64,000 nucleotides of DNA from Thereva unica (GCA_949987705.1 OX465281.1:177582516-177646515); one strand, 5' to 3'. Shown: positions 21,680-32,260, numbered from the stretch's first letter. Numbers and translations are program-made. The notes: generated by a model from the letters alone, not told the origin.

Positions 21680-23018
21680 TAAGCTCGGGTAATATGGCAC
21701 ACCATAAGCCTTTTTGGCAAAAAAACACGAAATTTATAAGTTCAAGCGGTCTTTATTGGTTAATTCAGTCTTTAAACCGAATAGTAATCAACAACTAAAA
21801 ATTTAACATAATTAACTTCAAAACATGACATAAATAAACCTTTTCTTAATCTTGAATAATTTTTAGAATTTAAAGAAGGGTCATAATGCCCTACAATGAA
21901 GTGAGCCATATTGCACACCATAAATAAATAAACTTTTCGTTATTTTGCAGAACAAAATTCGCAGAAAAAAACGTCAGTTTCCACTCCTGAACATTCTTCG
22001 TGAGCCCATAATTTACAACATAGGCATTGCATCCATGGTTCGCCTCTGTTATCCATAGAATTCAAACACTTTGCATCAGAAACATTAGTTCTATCTAGAC
22101 TTTCGTCAGAGCTGTCGTACCTTCTTCGTTTTTGACTTTGTCCTTTTGCCTTTTTGTTTCTTGCCTTTGTCCATAGAAGCCTTTCCGATTTTGTCATTTT
22201 TATTTTTTAATGAATCTTGCAATTGTTTTTTGTACGGGGATGAAGTAAGCAATGTCGATTTAGCAGCCTTTCTGCCTCGGTTAGTAGTTTTCCTATGTGC
22301 TATTTCTGGTATCGGAGATAACTGAAATGGCGTTATAAAGTTCTGATCTCTTGAAGTCGATGGATGTGGAGACCTCGCAACGGACTCTACAACTTGTTCA
22401 GAACATACAGGCGAATTTTTGTTCTGGTCTCTTAACGCAGAGATCGCTTCACTAGGCATCGCATTACTTATAACAAGTTCATTTATGGAGGGTGTAATGT
22501 CAACAGATTCATTTCCTATTGTAGGAATAGAAGATGTTGTAAGTTCTGGTGCGATATTTTCTTGATTGGTGATGCCAACATGTAAAAAGATTACGTTATA
22601 TGTGGCCATATTGGCCATCTATCTGGTGAGCCATATTGGCCACAGGAGCATTTTTGACAAGTAAAAATCTTATCCAAAAACTAGTGAATAATATGCTTTA
22701 AAACTGTCACCACACTTTAGATTAAAAGTTTACCTACAAAACTGTGCACTGGCAATGTAAAAACCATGATAATTGAGAAACTGGCATGAGTGAAACTTAC
22801 CGAAAGAAATAACATCAAATCACGTAATTCTCGATAGTTGCAGGCGCTAGATACATTCGGGCTCACTGCAACACAGGGATTGACTGAGTATGTGCAGGAA
22901 GGGGCGAGCCAATATGCCGAATGCGTACAGCGCTGCTGTTGGTTTGTTTCGGATAAATAATTAAATGTGCCATATTGGCCGGCTAGGCCATAATACCCGA
23001 AACTACTTTTTAAAAAGT
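21680..23018 (-). mobile_element. pogo-type (Tc1/mariner superfamily) element remnant
   Basis: The ends AGTAAGCTCGGGTAATATGG and (inverted) AGTAGTTTCGGGTATTATGG match loosely, and CCATATTGGCC words recur near both ends. The interior holds only the C-terminal part of a transposase on minus. The catalytic DDE core is gone, so it is an internally deleted copy. Confidence 0.6.
21940..22618 (-). pseudogene. pogo-type transposase C-terminus with PHD-like zinc finger
   Basis: The frame from 22,618 holds a serine/proline-rich linker (PFQLSPIPEIAHRKTTNRGR), a basic lysine-rich stretch, and then in a shifted frame the finger CLCCKLWAHEEC ... FFCEFC ending at 21,940. In insect pogo/jerky-type transposases this order (linker, basic patch, cysteine-histidine finger with WAHEEC) forms the end of the protein behind the DDE domain. 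At least one frameshift lies near 22,150. The helix-turn-helix and DDE domains are absent. Confidence 0.7.
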
Positions 23019-23266
23019 AACCCTTGACATCACTTCAAACTGTTACTGTTTTGTTTACTTTCAAAACCCCATATAATAATTAATCTGACAGTTTATTTTA
23101 ACTGAAAAAACAAAAAGCCATCTATTTTTACCTAGCCAAAGCTTGAAAACCTGGCGGAAATTTTATGCGTTTCTACTAGGAGTGAAATCCCCCAAAACAA
23201 AAGCAGGGGTAGTTGGAGGTCCTCGGGAGTACTCCGGAGTAGCAAATATCGCCCAATGGAACGCAC

Positions 23267-23393
23267 ATAATATCTAGCTAGATTCCGTTCCAACGTGAAC
23301 GGAAAAAAGTCTCCAATTTCCCTTGCCGAGCCATCTATTAGAAATTTGCAAGTGATATATTACCAACAGAATACCGTTTGAAGTCCGTACTCA
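23267..23393 (-). mobile_element. family C, copy 2, right part
   Basis: Continues copy 2 after the family D insertion (AACGTGAACGGAAAAAAGTC, then GAAGTCCGTACTC). It stops where copy 3 starts. Confidence 0.7.
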
Positions 23394-23520
23394 AGCCTAG
23401 TATGGAGTTCGAACGGAATTGCGTTCAGTATTTTTGCAATTTAATTCTACACGGAAAAATCAGTGTAGAAAACATAGTGGAGAAAAAGTAAACAGCTGAC
23501 TCTTGTGTACATATTTATTA
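23394..23520 (-). mobile_element. family C, copy 3, truncated
   Basis: A new AAGCCTAGTATGGAGTTCGA end abuts copy 2 and continues only to about 23,520 (TGACTCTTGTGTACATATTT). Copies 2 and 3 lie in tandem, same orientation. Confidence 0.75.
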
Positions 23521-23920
23521 ATAACACAGGTCTGCAAGGTTTTTTTTGTTTTCAGTCCAATAGTCATATCCCAAGTATTTTTTCGCGCTGAATCCGAATC
23601 CGTTGGCCAAATTGCCCTATCACGTCAGGATTTTGAGCAATCCTAACCTAAAAGTGCCAAAAAGCGTGTTTTTGCACTTTTGCGCGTTAAATATCTCAAA
23701 ACTATGGAATGATAGGGCAAATCTGACAACGGGATCGTTTTCAGCATGCCAAAATCTACAGAAAACCATGTCGAAAGCGTGAAATTTGAAAAAAACTTTT
23801 TTTTGTAATACTGAAAAGAAAAACTTCTTGGTGCGATATCGACGGTTTTTATTAACCCATGATATCATCGTTGCACCGAAGAAAAAAAAAAGAACACAGA
23901 AAAGTCACTTGCAAATGACA
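23521..23920. other. no gene seen
   Basis: Contains TTTTCAGCATGCCAAAATCT and GTGCCAAAAAGCGTG, which look repeat-derived. No coding sequence and no second copy noticed in this window. Confidence 0.4.
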
Positions 23921-24205
23921 CATGCAAACGAAAGTAAATGTGTCACCCCATCATTTCCTTAACCATCATAATGAAAGTTACCATCATAATGAAAGTATAG
24001 TGTAGGGTCACAGGTATAAATTAGTAAAATCTGACTTCTTCATGGACATGAAGATGCAAAAAATTTTTTTTTAAAAATGAAAACATTGCCTTTGATCCTA
24101 ATAATTTTAATTTTTTTTGGAATATTTAAGGCCGTATCAGAACCTATTCTGCAGCGCTGCAATCACAAGTGTTGATGGGGTGACACATTTACTTTCATTT
24201 GCATG
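23921..24205. mobile_element. MITE, about 285 bp
   Basis: Inverted ends CATGCAAACGAAAGTAAATG and CATGCAAATGAAAGTAAATG, continuing through TGTCACCCCATCA. The interior carries a direct 17-base duplication (ACCATCATAATGAAAGT). Non-coding. Confidence 0.85.
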
Positions 24206-24506
24206 GCTCTTTACCTATATTCATATACATATATGCCTCATATTTTATTAACATCTGAACTTTTCGCCCCACGCTTTTTTACATTTTGAAAGGTAGGTTG
24301 TTTCCATATACTAGCTGAAGCAATAAAAACTTTACATTCAAAATTATTTTTTACTTTTTAGTTCATTTTAAAATAAAAGCGTATTTTTTAGTTTTTTTAA
24401 ACTATTTTTTTTATTTTCTACTTTTTAGTCTATTGACGTGACAACGTCTTATAAATCGGTATACCCTGGGAGTCATTCGCAAAAAAGTTATCAGCAAATT
24501 CTCCGT

Positions 24507-24853
24507 TACCCTGGTAGCGCACTGTGCACAAATTTTACGTAAATTTTACGTAAATCATATTGCGGAAGCAGATTTACGTAAATTTTACGTGAATCATTTA
24601 AGTAAATTTTACGTAAATCATTTACTACACCGGTGTAGTTAAATTTTAACCATACTCGGGAGCATGGTTAGCGATAGTTAAGAAGAAGAAGAATAAAAAT
24701 AATTCTTTGACATTTGTTTTAATGTTTAAATCAAAGTGGGATTTGTGCTATTACTGAAAATAAAAAATTTACGTTAAATTTACCATATATTGCGGAAGCA
24801 GATTTACGTAAATTTTACGTAAATCATTTACGTAAATCTGTGCTACCAGGGTA
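24507..24853. mobile_element. MITE, 347 bp, with TTTACGTAAAT-rich ends
   Basis: TACCCTGGTAGCGCAC at the left and GTGCTACCAGGGTA at the right are inverted copies and the flanking TA would fit a Tc1/mariner-type duplication. Both subterminal regions hold arrays of TTTACGTAAATTTTACGTAA. Confidence 0.8.
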
Positions 24854-24871
24854 CCTTATGACTCATCGCTC

Positions 24872-24985
24872 TGTTCGAGTCTCAAGTCTCAAGTCTTAAG
24901 TCTCAACTCTCAACTCTCAGATCTCAACTCTCAACTCTCAAGTCTCCAGTCCCAAGTCTGAAGTCTTAACTCTCAAGTCTCAAGA
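24872..24985. repeat. 7-bp minisatellite (CTCAAGT/CTCAACT)n
   Basis: About sixteen degenerate heptamers such as CTCAAGT, CTCAACT and CTTAAGT in a row, located between the small MITE and the outer inverted end. Confidence 0.9.
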
Positions 24986-25084
24986 CGTTGTCACGTAAAA
25001 ACTTCGCCCGTATACGGACTTTACAGGCAACCAGGTATTTTTATATGTATTCCCCATATTAGATTTAAAATGATGTCACTCAGC

Positions 25085-25570
25085 TTACTGTACTACACTC
25101 TTCATAAGCTTTTATTTGATACCCATACCAAGCGCGTTGTAAAGAAAAAGGTGATCCACATTTTGGGTTCGTCGTCATTTTGTTTCGGCCGCTATTTTGA
25201 ATTTGGAGTGACTCCACATAGATCATAGTATTCCACTTGTCATATCCTTTCATTAGATACCCATAACGAGTGGGTTGTAAAGAAAGCCATAGTCCGCCAT
25301 TTTGTGTTAGTCGCTATTTTGAATGACGCCACATAGTAAATTGTATTCTACTTGTCATTCCCTTTCATTAGATACCCATATCGGGGGCGGGGAGCACAAT
25401 TGCGAAATTCGGCCACCATCTTGGAACCGCCATTTTGATTTTTTTTAAATGGTCAGATTGCATTGTCATCCAAACTAAACATGTATGCAAAATTTCAGCT
25501 TAATCGGAAACCGGGAAGTGGGTCAAATTTAACTACCAAGATTTTATTACATAGTTACAAGTGAAGCTAA
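25085..25570 (-). repeat. degenerate tandem repeat with CCATTTTGAAT / GATACCCATA motifs
   Basis: Three units start at GATACCCATA (25,119; 25,256; 25,371), spaced 115-137 bases. Each carries a TTGTAAAGAAA and a GCTATTTTGAAT word. The last unit runs into CCACCATCTTGGAACCGCC and AAACCGGGAAGTGGGTCAAA. The same family occurs inverted at 34.9-36.0 kb, where a LINE and a SINE are inserted. Confidence 0.8.
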
Positions 25571-25703
25571 TAAAAGCGTAACAATTAAATAATTTTTATT
25601 TGACGCAAACATTTGTTAATGTTACATTTTTCAATCTCGTATGCCTCCGAAAAGTAAACGTCAAACTTTCCACTCATGAAAATAGTGAATACATTTCTTG
25701 AAG

Positions 25704-25926
25704 CTAAGTATCCTGCGGAAAATGAAATGAAAAGTCTCCACTCAGAAAACAAGCCATATATTTTCTAGAGTACAAAGTTCATTTACGGGTCTGAATTTCG
25801 CAAGAACAGGGTACTAAACTTTATGGACGGAATTCAGACCGTCCTCTAACCTGAATTCCGCACACTTTTTTAACATACATTTTAAAGGGGAGTCTGAATT
25901 CCGCACGAACAGGATACTAGGCTTTA
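25704..25926. mobile_element. TIR element family E, about 220 bp
   Basis: Ends AAGCTAAGTATCCTGCGG and (inverted) AAGCCTAGTATCCTGTTCG. Its ends resemble family C (AAGCCTAGTAT...) and CTGAATTCCGCA words recur inside, so C and E may be related. Confidence 0.6.
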
Positions 25927-26334
25927 CTTGTTAAATTGCTCACCAGAAACGTAAAATGTACTCGTAACACAAAAAAGTAAATTTGTCAAAATATATCATC
26001 TGTTTAATGCAGAACTGGCCAAAAACAAGATCCTAGAATCTTAAAAAAGTAAAAATTTTATATTTTTAGTGTATTGTTTTATGACTGAGGTTTTCGCAGT
26101 TTTTAATGACCTTTTTATATAATACTCTTGGCTTGCTTACATTAATAGCTTTTCTACATTGGAAAAAATATACATTCTTTTCTAACTATCTTGAATGGAT
26201 TAAAAATAGAAACTAAGGAGCGTCATACGGGCTTTAGCATATAAAATGCATTATTACAAAGTGTCTTAGCAAGGAACCCGATCCTAGGGCTGCCTGCTTA
26301 TTTTACCATGAAAAGCTGTGCACTTGTCGCCGCA
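25927..26334. other. no gene seen
   Basis: AT-rich anonymous sequence. Confidence 0.4.
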
Positions 26335-26660
26335 TACAGGGTGTACCAGTTAAAACGTCGAAACTGGCTGTGTATAGGTCTTGGATAGCCGAACAAAAAA
26401 TCGTATGGGTGGGGTGGGAAATCTACGATTTTTTGGTAGAGGTTTACATATCACCCTGTATATACATATAACCCTATTAGATATGAATAAGGCAGCAATC
26501 TACGCAGAATACTCCCACCTATCTAAAAATGTAAAATTCAAGGGCTCAACCCACCAACGTCCAGAGTTATGAGTCATCAAAGTCAAAATTTTGTTGTTGT
26601 TTTTTTTCTCTCTCTCAAAAATTTCAACTTCAGCAACCTTTTTCTCAAAAAAAAAAAAAA
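26335..26660 (+). repeat. dispersed repeat family F, copy 1
   Basis: Starts AGGGTGTACCAGTTAAAACG and holds AATCGTATGGGTGGGGTG, GGTAGAGGTTTACATAT and GCAGAATACTCCCACCTAT. The same words occur at 36,548-36,962 (as two inverted arms) and 38,680-38,900, so it is a mobile repeat, probably with long inverted ends. Confidence 0.75.
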
Positions 26661-27200
26661 CGTAATTAACCAATATTTTTTTTAAACAAAATTGGAAAGC
26701 TTGGACAATTTCCTATGAATAATGTCCAACAACTATTATGCTACGACCTTTACTTTTGAAGTTATTAGCAATTTTAATGTTGAAATTGGCTCTATTTCGT
26801 CCGTTTTTAGTTCCTTTTCACCTGAGTTTTGTCGAAAAGTACCAAATAAGCACGAATTCCAATCACCAAAGCAGCACTGGAATGAGAGACATTTTTTAAA
26901 AGAAATCCTAGTATTAGTCAGAGGGTATTACAGACTTTGACAATGTCACTTAATTATCTAAATAAATTAAGCTATAAATCCTATAAAAACTGCGGAATTG
27001 AACAGCATAGTTAACCGATAATTATTTTTTTTTAAATTAGAAACTTGGAGTATTTTGATGCTTAAATTGGCCCTATTTCGTTCTTTATTAGTACTGAAGC
27101 TGAGGTTTGTCGAAAAGTACCAAATATTGTTTAACTACTTATTTTTTAGAGAAAAATGTGGTTTAGTTGAAATTTTAGTTAAAAAAATTCTTTTTTAAAC
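26661..27200. repeat. two degenerate direct repeats
   Basis: GCTCTATTTCGTCCGTTTTT ... TTTTGTCGAAAAGTACCAAAT (26,780-26,850) and GCCCTATTTCGTTCTTTATT ... GTTTGTCGAAAAGTACCAAAT (27,070-27,125) are diverged copies about 280 bases apart. Non-coding. Confidence 0.6.
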
Positions 27201-28111
27201 GGAGTAACTGAGGTTTGTGCTATTAATATCAAAATAAAGAATGGGCATTTCTCTAAAAAAAATAGCCAAACTACGTTGCTCTTCGGTAAATGGCTTAGGA
27301 CCGCTCAATTCAATTGAGTGACCACTAGAAGAAGCTAAGGAAGCGAACATAATTTAGAAGTGACGTTTATTTCAGTAGTGTCAAAAGAAGTAGAATGAGT
27401 CTGCCCAAGGTCGATGAATCAAAAGGCGTTATGAGCCTGGGAGGGATGGGTCACCAATCAGCTGATAAGAAATAAAATCTGGTACGCCGGATACTTCCGG
27501 CAGCTTTTGAGCCCGTATACCAAGATATTTTCCAAATTAACATCAAAACGAGTAAAAAAAAAAAACTTGCTACATGTAATGGTAAATTTTTACCACTTAT
27601 CACAACTTTCAAAGTGGTGTGTCCGACCTTTCCGGCATATTAAATCCATTCTTACCAAGCTTATCTTGTTCGTCCAACTTCGAACTTTCGATTACCAAAA
27701 AATTTTTCAATTCCGTATGACGGGACTTTTAGTGTCGCCTATTACGAAAAATACAAACTAGAATACATATGGGTAAATATACAAAAATTGGGTAACTTTT
27801 GCCTTTATTTTGTTTATTATTTTTTAAGTAGAATTTAAAAATGTATTTTGGATTGAAAGATAGACAATCTAATCAATATACTGTTATAAATCGGGCCAGT
27901 CACTTTTTTAAGTAGCTTGTGAGTTATTTCGTTTTTTCTAAAACCTGCTGCTAGGGGGGGACTGACGAGGGTAACCGAGTACTGATACCGAGTACACAAT
28001 TTCATAGGAAAATATTCGATTTATTGTCACTTTGAGAATGTTAAGAATTTAATAATGGCACACATCTTAAGAATCAAGTAGGTGGACATTACCTATAACT
28101 ATTTAATACTG
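27201..28111. other. no gene seen
   Basis: AT-rich, with a G-rich short run at 27,953-27,960. No coding sequence or shared repeats recognised. Confidence 0.4.
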
Positions 28112-28365
28112 TAATGGCTGGTTTACACGTATTAAGTTGTCAAGTATTTAACTAAATTTTAACTTAATTTTAAGTGACTTAATGCATGTAAACATTGAAT
28201 TTAGTAATAAGTTGCAAGTTAAAATTTAGGGGGTAAGTAAGCAAGTAGAATAGAATTTTTTCTATTTTTCGGTTTAGTAAGCGGGTTTAGTGATTCATTT
28301 TAGTTAGATGCATAAATTTGTTTGAATAGCGTCGCGTTCGTATAAGTGAATATTTTATTTTGAAA

Positions 28366-28515
28366 ATGTCGAAGTGGTCCGAAGACACTACGATGCAGTT
28401 CGTTGAAGAGTATTTAAAGCATGAATGTTTGTGGAATGTAAGAAGCCTCAATTATAGAAATAAACAAGCGAAACAACAAGGGCTTGAGATATACTGCGAA
28501 AACTATTTCCAGTAG
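28366..28515 (+). pseudogene. MADF (Myb/SANT-like) gene start of the Harbinger derivative
   Basis: ATG at 28,366, 49 codons. WSEDTTMQFVEEYLKHECLW and NYRNKQ match the first two helices of a MADF domain (conserved W, FVE.Y, LW, YRNK). After about residue 38 the sequence changes to antisense transposase sequence, so the MADF fold is truncated by the internal deletion. In intact elements the MADF protein is the DNA-binding partner of the transposase. Confidence 0.75.
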
Positions 28516-28779
28516 CGAGAAAATATAGTACAATATGCAATTTTAATTTTGGTTCTAATGCACATCGCATTACAGTATCTCTTTTCTGTATCTCATGTTG
28601 AACTTTAGACAGCAAGATTAATTAAAGGATTCTTCTGACAAACGTAGCCCAGAGAAATACTCTTGTTTATCTTCTCCAGCTAATTCATGGAACAAAGTTG
28701 CACTAGCGCCGTATTCATTTCTCCTGCTTATCCAATTTCTCACCCACAATCTTTTAGGTTTCTCTCTTTTCCGGCTATT
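28480..28779 (-). pseudogene. Harbinger transposase N-terminal piece
   Basis: On minus: KRLWVRNWISRRNEYGASAT, then LFHELAGEDKQEYFSGLRLS, and after a small frameshift at 28,620 LLSKVQHEIQKRDTVMRCA and FLATGNSFRSIS. This is the N-terminal helical region of HARBI1-like transposases, in the right order (W..R, LR(M/L)..., KRDT.MR, FLATGNSFRS). It stops before the DDE nuclease domain, where the MADF half begins. Dead, but useful as the first exons of a once complete element. Confidence 0.8.
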
Positions 28780-28987
28780 TCATCTTTTACTTCGTCGAAA
28801 ATCTCATTTAAAACAAATTTTATGACTCTATTTTTTAAAATTTGACGCCCATCTTTAGCGAACTAAAGAGCTTCACTAAAATTAAGTGTTGAATACGTGT
28901 AAACGATTACTTGAAATTAAGTCACTTAAAATTAAGTCAAAATTTAGTTGAACACTTAACTACTTAATACGTGTAAACCAGCCATAA

Positions 28988-29454
28988 GTAAGTATATACT
29001 ATCTTAGAATTCAAAACAGTCTTTAAGTATTTACATCATGAGAGGTAGTTTTCCGTAACAGTAAATAAACAAACTAAAAAATCGAAGAAAAACAGGACTT
29101 AGCCTTAAAAATTAAAATAATTTTTCTTGTTCACTAGATAGCAGTTAAAAAATATAATGACCAAAAAATAAACACAAAAAATTTTAAGTACTTAGCAACA
29201 ATTGAAACACATCTTTTTTTATTCGTGAGATTATGCCCAGTTTTTTTATATGTCACCGCTTTGTTTTGGACTCTCCATAGTTTGTATTTGTCTACTACAC
29301 TTCCAGATATAACTTTTCGAAATTCTTTTTTTTTTTTCTGTGTGGCTCTTTGTTTTTGTATAGTTTTCTTCTAGCTGAATTTTCATGACTTCACCGAAAA
29401 GGGCCTTCTTTACTAATTCCTTCTTTTTAGTAACATCTTCGCTCATTTCTTTAA
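28988..29454. other. no gene seen
   Basis: AT-rich. From 29,455 down to 29,250 the minus strand stays open past the LINE break (IKEMSEDVTKKKELVKKALF), lysine-rich and not LINE-like. The word AATTAAAGAAATG at the break also occurs in the LINE fragment at 35,357, so the break may be a short-homology deletion. Confidence 0.35.
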
Positions 29455-30632
29455 TTCTCGCCGCCTGTTCTATTATCTAGAGCGCCGACAAGGATGTCAT
29501 TTATTACTATAAGAAATAGTAAAGGCGAAAGTAGGCATCCTTGTCGTACTCCTGAGCTCACCTCGAAGCTGTCGGATAATTTTCCACTATGGAGAACTCT
29601 GCATTTGGAATTGTTATATAGGGCTTTTATCAATTCTATTATTTTATCAGGCAGTCCACGTCGCCGTAGTGCCTGCCAAATGAAGCTCCTATTAACCGAG
29701 TCGAACGCTTTCTCATAGTCTACGAAAGCAAGGTAAAGGGGGGATCGGAATTCAGTAGACTGCTCCACTATTATTCTTAAGGTGTTGATATGATCAATAC
29801 ATGAGCGGCCCTTCCTGAATCCGGCCTGCTGCCTCCTAAGCGTTCGGTCTACTGCCTCACTTATCCTAGATAGTAATATATGGGACAAAATTTTGCCCAC
29901 TGTAGATAGTAAACAGATGCCTCTCCAGTTGTCGCATATTGTTAGGTCCCCCTTTTTTAGTATTTTGACTATGATACCTTCCGCCCAAACCTCCGGAAAG
30001 GTACAGGTGTTCCATGCTATATCTAGGATTGACTGAAGCGCATCGGCTTGAGTCGGCTTTCAACAATTCTGGCGGGATGCCATCTTTCCCAGCTGATTTA
30101 CCATTGGCCATCGCATGAATTGCGGCTACTATTTCCGTCTTGGATGGGGCCCGGGTGGTGATTCTTATAGGCTGTGCATTGTTGCTGTTTTCCTGAGGTT
30201 CCTGTGTAAGTGTACCATTCAGGGCGGCGAAGAAGTAATCTCTCCATCTTTGGAGTTGCTCTTCATCGCTGCACAGCAGCCTTCCATCCGCACTCTTAAC
30301 GGCATGCTTTTTAGTAGAGTGCTTTCCCGAGAGTTGTTTAGTGATTTGGTACAGCACCTTACTGTTGCCTGTGTTTGCCGCGTTTTCCGCTTTTTCTGCG
30401 AGCTCATTTATCTGCTGCCTTTTATCACGCGGACTCTTCTCTTTACCTCCCGGTGTAATTGGGAGTACTCCCGTTCAAGTTGGTGACGTCTTTCCGGGTC
30501 GTTTGTAGAGTTTACGTTATTTTTTATGGCCCTTCTGCGTTCTATTTTTTGCCAAGTTGTGTCCGAGATCGAGTGTTGCTGGTTTCTTTGGACATAACCG
30601 ATGCTCGTTTCCGCAGCCGTCAATATCGCGCC
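29455..30632 (-). pseudogene. LINE linker and reverse transcriptase fragment (RTE-type)
   Basis: Continues the LINE after the insert. SIGYVQRNQQHSISDTTWQK leads into a basic linker; a 1-base loss near 30,418 shifts frame. Next come VLYQITKQLSGKHSTKKHA, WRDYFFAALNG, GKSAGKDGIPPELL, a second frameshift near 30,050, then QAGFRKGRSCIDHI, AFVDYEKAFDSVN and SGVRQGCLLSPLLF. The first RT aspartate (VDYEKAFD) is there, but the sequence stops before the YADD box. The part 30,518-30,090 is nearly identical to 41,321-41,771. Confidence 0.9.
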
Positions 30633-30980
30633 TTTAGAAGTCTGCTTCGTTATAGCTTACACTTCGTCTTTTAGGAATAAATATTCGTTTTGGGTTTGTA
30701 ACTTTATCTTTATTCACATATATTTTATTATTAACACTTTTATATACATATATTTAATTGCGTTGATGCTGGTTATTTATTTTATAATTTTAGTGAAAAA
30801 CTTTCAAGAACTCGACACATATTTCTTTTTTCTAAAACTCGTTGACAACTGGTTAGATTTTTTTATTTGAACGTCAAAAATTTTAATTAATTTTTTTCTT
30901 ACTTAGTCTCGGTCGACTGCGTTTTGTAACAAATCTCCTTGACTAAGTACGACCGGAAGTAGTAGGACGATGTTCCTACA
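30633..30980 (-). mobile_element. solo-LTR-like insertion, 348 bp, GGCG duplication
   Basis: On minus the insert starts TGTAGGAACATCGTCCTACT and ends GCAGACTTCTAAA, between GGCG copies (30,981-30,984 and 30,629-30,632). Removing the insert and one GGCG rejoins the LINE frame without any loss, which fixes the borders. It has a TATA-like TATATAAAAGTG and an AATAAAG signal in the order expected of an LTR. The 3' end lacks the usual CA, so an LTR is likely but not proven. Confidence 0.7.
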
Positions 30981-31965
30981 CGCCCATTGTCGTACTCCAC
31001 AATTCTTCAATATTTGTGCCGTCCGAAACGGTTTTCTGGTTTAATAATTCTTGTAGGTTTCCAGCAAATTCCCGCTTTTTAACTCTCTCCCGCAGAAGGT
31101 CTACGTTAAACCGTCTACGGGTTCTAGCATCATGTTGCACGTTTCTGATTGCGGCGATTTTAAGGCGAATAGTTGCTACAACCAAATGGTGGTCGCTTCC
31201 AGTATCCGCTCCAATGAAACTCCTGACATCCTCAAGAATAGTTCTCCATCTGCGGCTGACGGCCACGTGATCTATCTGATTTCTCGTTCTACCATCGGGC
31301 GATACCCAGGTCTCTTTGTGTATCGTCTTGTGACAAAAGTAAGTTCCACCTACCATGAGTTGGTGGGAGCTACAAAAGTCAACGAAAAGCTCACCATTGT
31401 TATTGGTAACTTTACTTAGGCCTTGGTTTCCAATTGTGTATTCAAGGCCGGTGTTGTCACGGCCGATCTGTGCGTTTAAGTCACCCATTAAAACAATGAT
31501 GTCTCCCCTTGGAATAGAGCGAAAAACCTCATTCAGTCGCATATAGAACTCGTCCTTGATGTCATCTTCTGCGTCTTCAGTTGGAGCATAGCATTGGACT
31601 ACCGTAGTACTTCTTAGTCTGGTACGCAGGCGCACGGTAATAATCCTCTCAGAAACTGGTGACCAGCTAATGAGGCTGGACCTGGCTTCTTTGGTGAGTA
31701 TTACGCCAACGCCACTCCTACGGCTTTCAGTTTCGTTTCTACCAGAATATAAGAAGGACTCACCGTTTGGGCAGATATGTTCTCCCGCATCGGGCCATCT
31801 GGTCTCGCTAAGTCCCATGATCTTGATTTTATATCGATTCATCTCGTTGAGGACTTCATCCAGCCGTCCCTCAGCCAGCAGTGTTCTCACATTCCATGAT
31901 CCGATTCGTTTCCTTGTTCGAAAAGCAAAGGTCGTCGTCGTGTTGTCCGTCCGGTTCCGAGGCAT
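30981..31965 (-). pseudogene. LINE endonuclease domain (RTE-type)
   Basis: From ATG at 31,965, about 325 codons without a stop. Motifs in order: GSWNVRT (near 22), GLSETRWPDAGE (51), CYAPTEDAEDD (122), GDLNAQIGRD (164), DHVAVSRRWR (237), GSDHHLV (258). These are the metal and phosphate-binding residues of the apurinic endonuclease fold that nicks target DNA. The domain is complete. The frame runs into the LTR-like insert, which adds a valine and stop, so the original protein is cut here. Confidence 0.9.
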
Positions 31966-32260
31966 TGTTTGCCGATTCGTGGGAATGTTGTTTTTTATGG
32001 GAGCGGGTTGCTAACCCACAGCCCAACCGACTTAAAACTCTGTTTTGTGGCGCAGAGAGCTAGCCATTCGCCTGTCTCCTGTTAGCTCCTTCCGAAGAAG
32101 TACCCCAGGGACACCCCGGGGAGGTGGGATTAGGACTTGCTAACAGGTCTGCTAGGTGTTCGTCTGCAGTGACTTTTCTCGGGTCTTGACAGAAGTGACA
32201 AATCGGGTGCCACCACTTTCCGAGGCCTTTCTTAGCCGTTCGCCCCCTAATTTGCCTTGC

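Larger units (their letters stand above)
21612..23266. mobile_element. family D, copy 2, split by a pogo-type element
   Basis: Left end GTGGGTTCCATTGGGAGAA and right end GCCCAATGGAACGCAC. About 1.3 kb of pogo-type sequence is present where copy 1 has only short AT-rich sequence. This makes a three-level nest: pogo in D in C. Confidence 0.8.
24432..24998. mobile_element. inverted-repeat element with GACGTGACAACGTCTT ends
   Basis: TGACGTGACAACGTCTT at 24,434 and its inverted partner AAGACGTTGTCACGT ending at about 24,996 enclose a second MITE and a heptamer repeat, so this is a nest or a composite. Confidence 0.65.
28112..28987. mobile_element. PIF/Harbinger deletion derivative, 870 bp, TAA duplication
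   Basis: Element 28,115-28,984 between TAA copies (28,112-28,114 and 28,985-28,987). Inverted ends of about 70 bases start TGGCTGGTTTACACGTATTA. Inside, a MADF gene start reads inward on plus and a transposase start reads inward on minus; the two meet near 28,480. This is what an internal deletion of a two-gene Harbinger element would leave. Confidence 0.9.
29455..32260 (-). mobile_element. RTE-type LINE, 3'-deleted, with solo-LTR-like insertion
   Basis: Reads right to left: GC-richer 5' UTR (about 32,260-31,966), endonuclease (31,965-30,981), 348-bp foreign insert (30,633-30,980), linker and reverse transcriptase (30,632-29,455). The sequence ends before the YADD box. Endonuclease type and the RT motifs (AFVDYEKAFDSV, GVRQGCLLSPLLF) place it among RTE-like LINEs; the exact clade is open. 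Confidence 0.85.
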
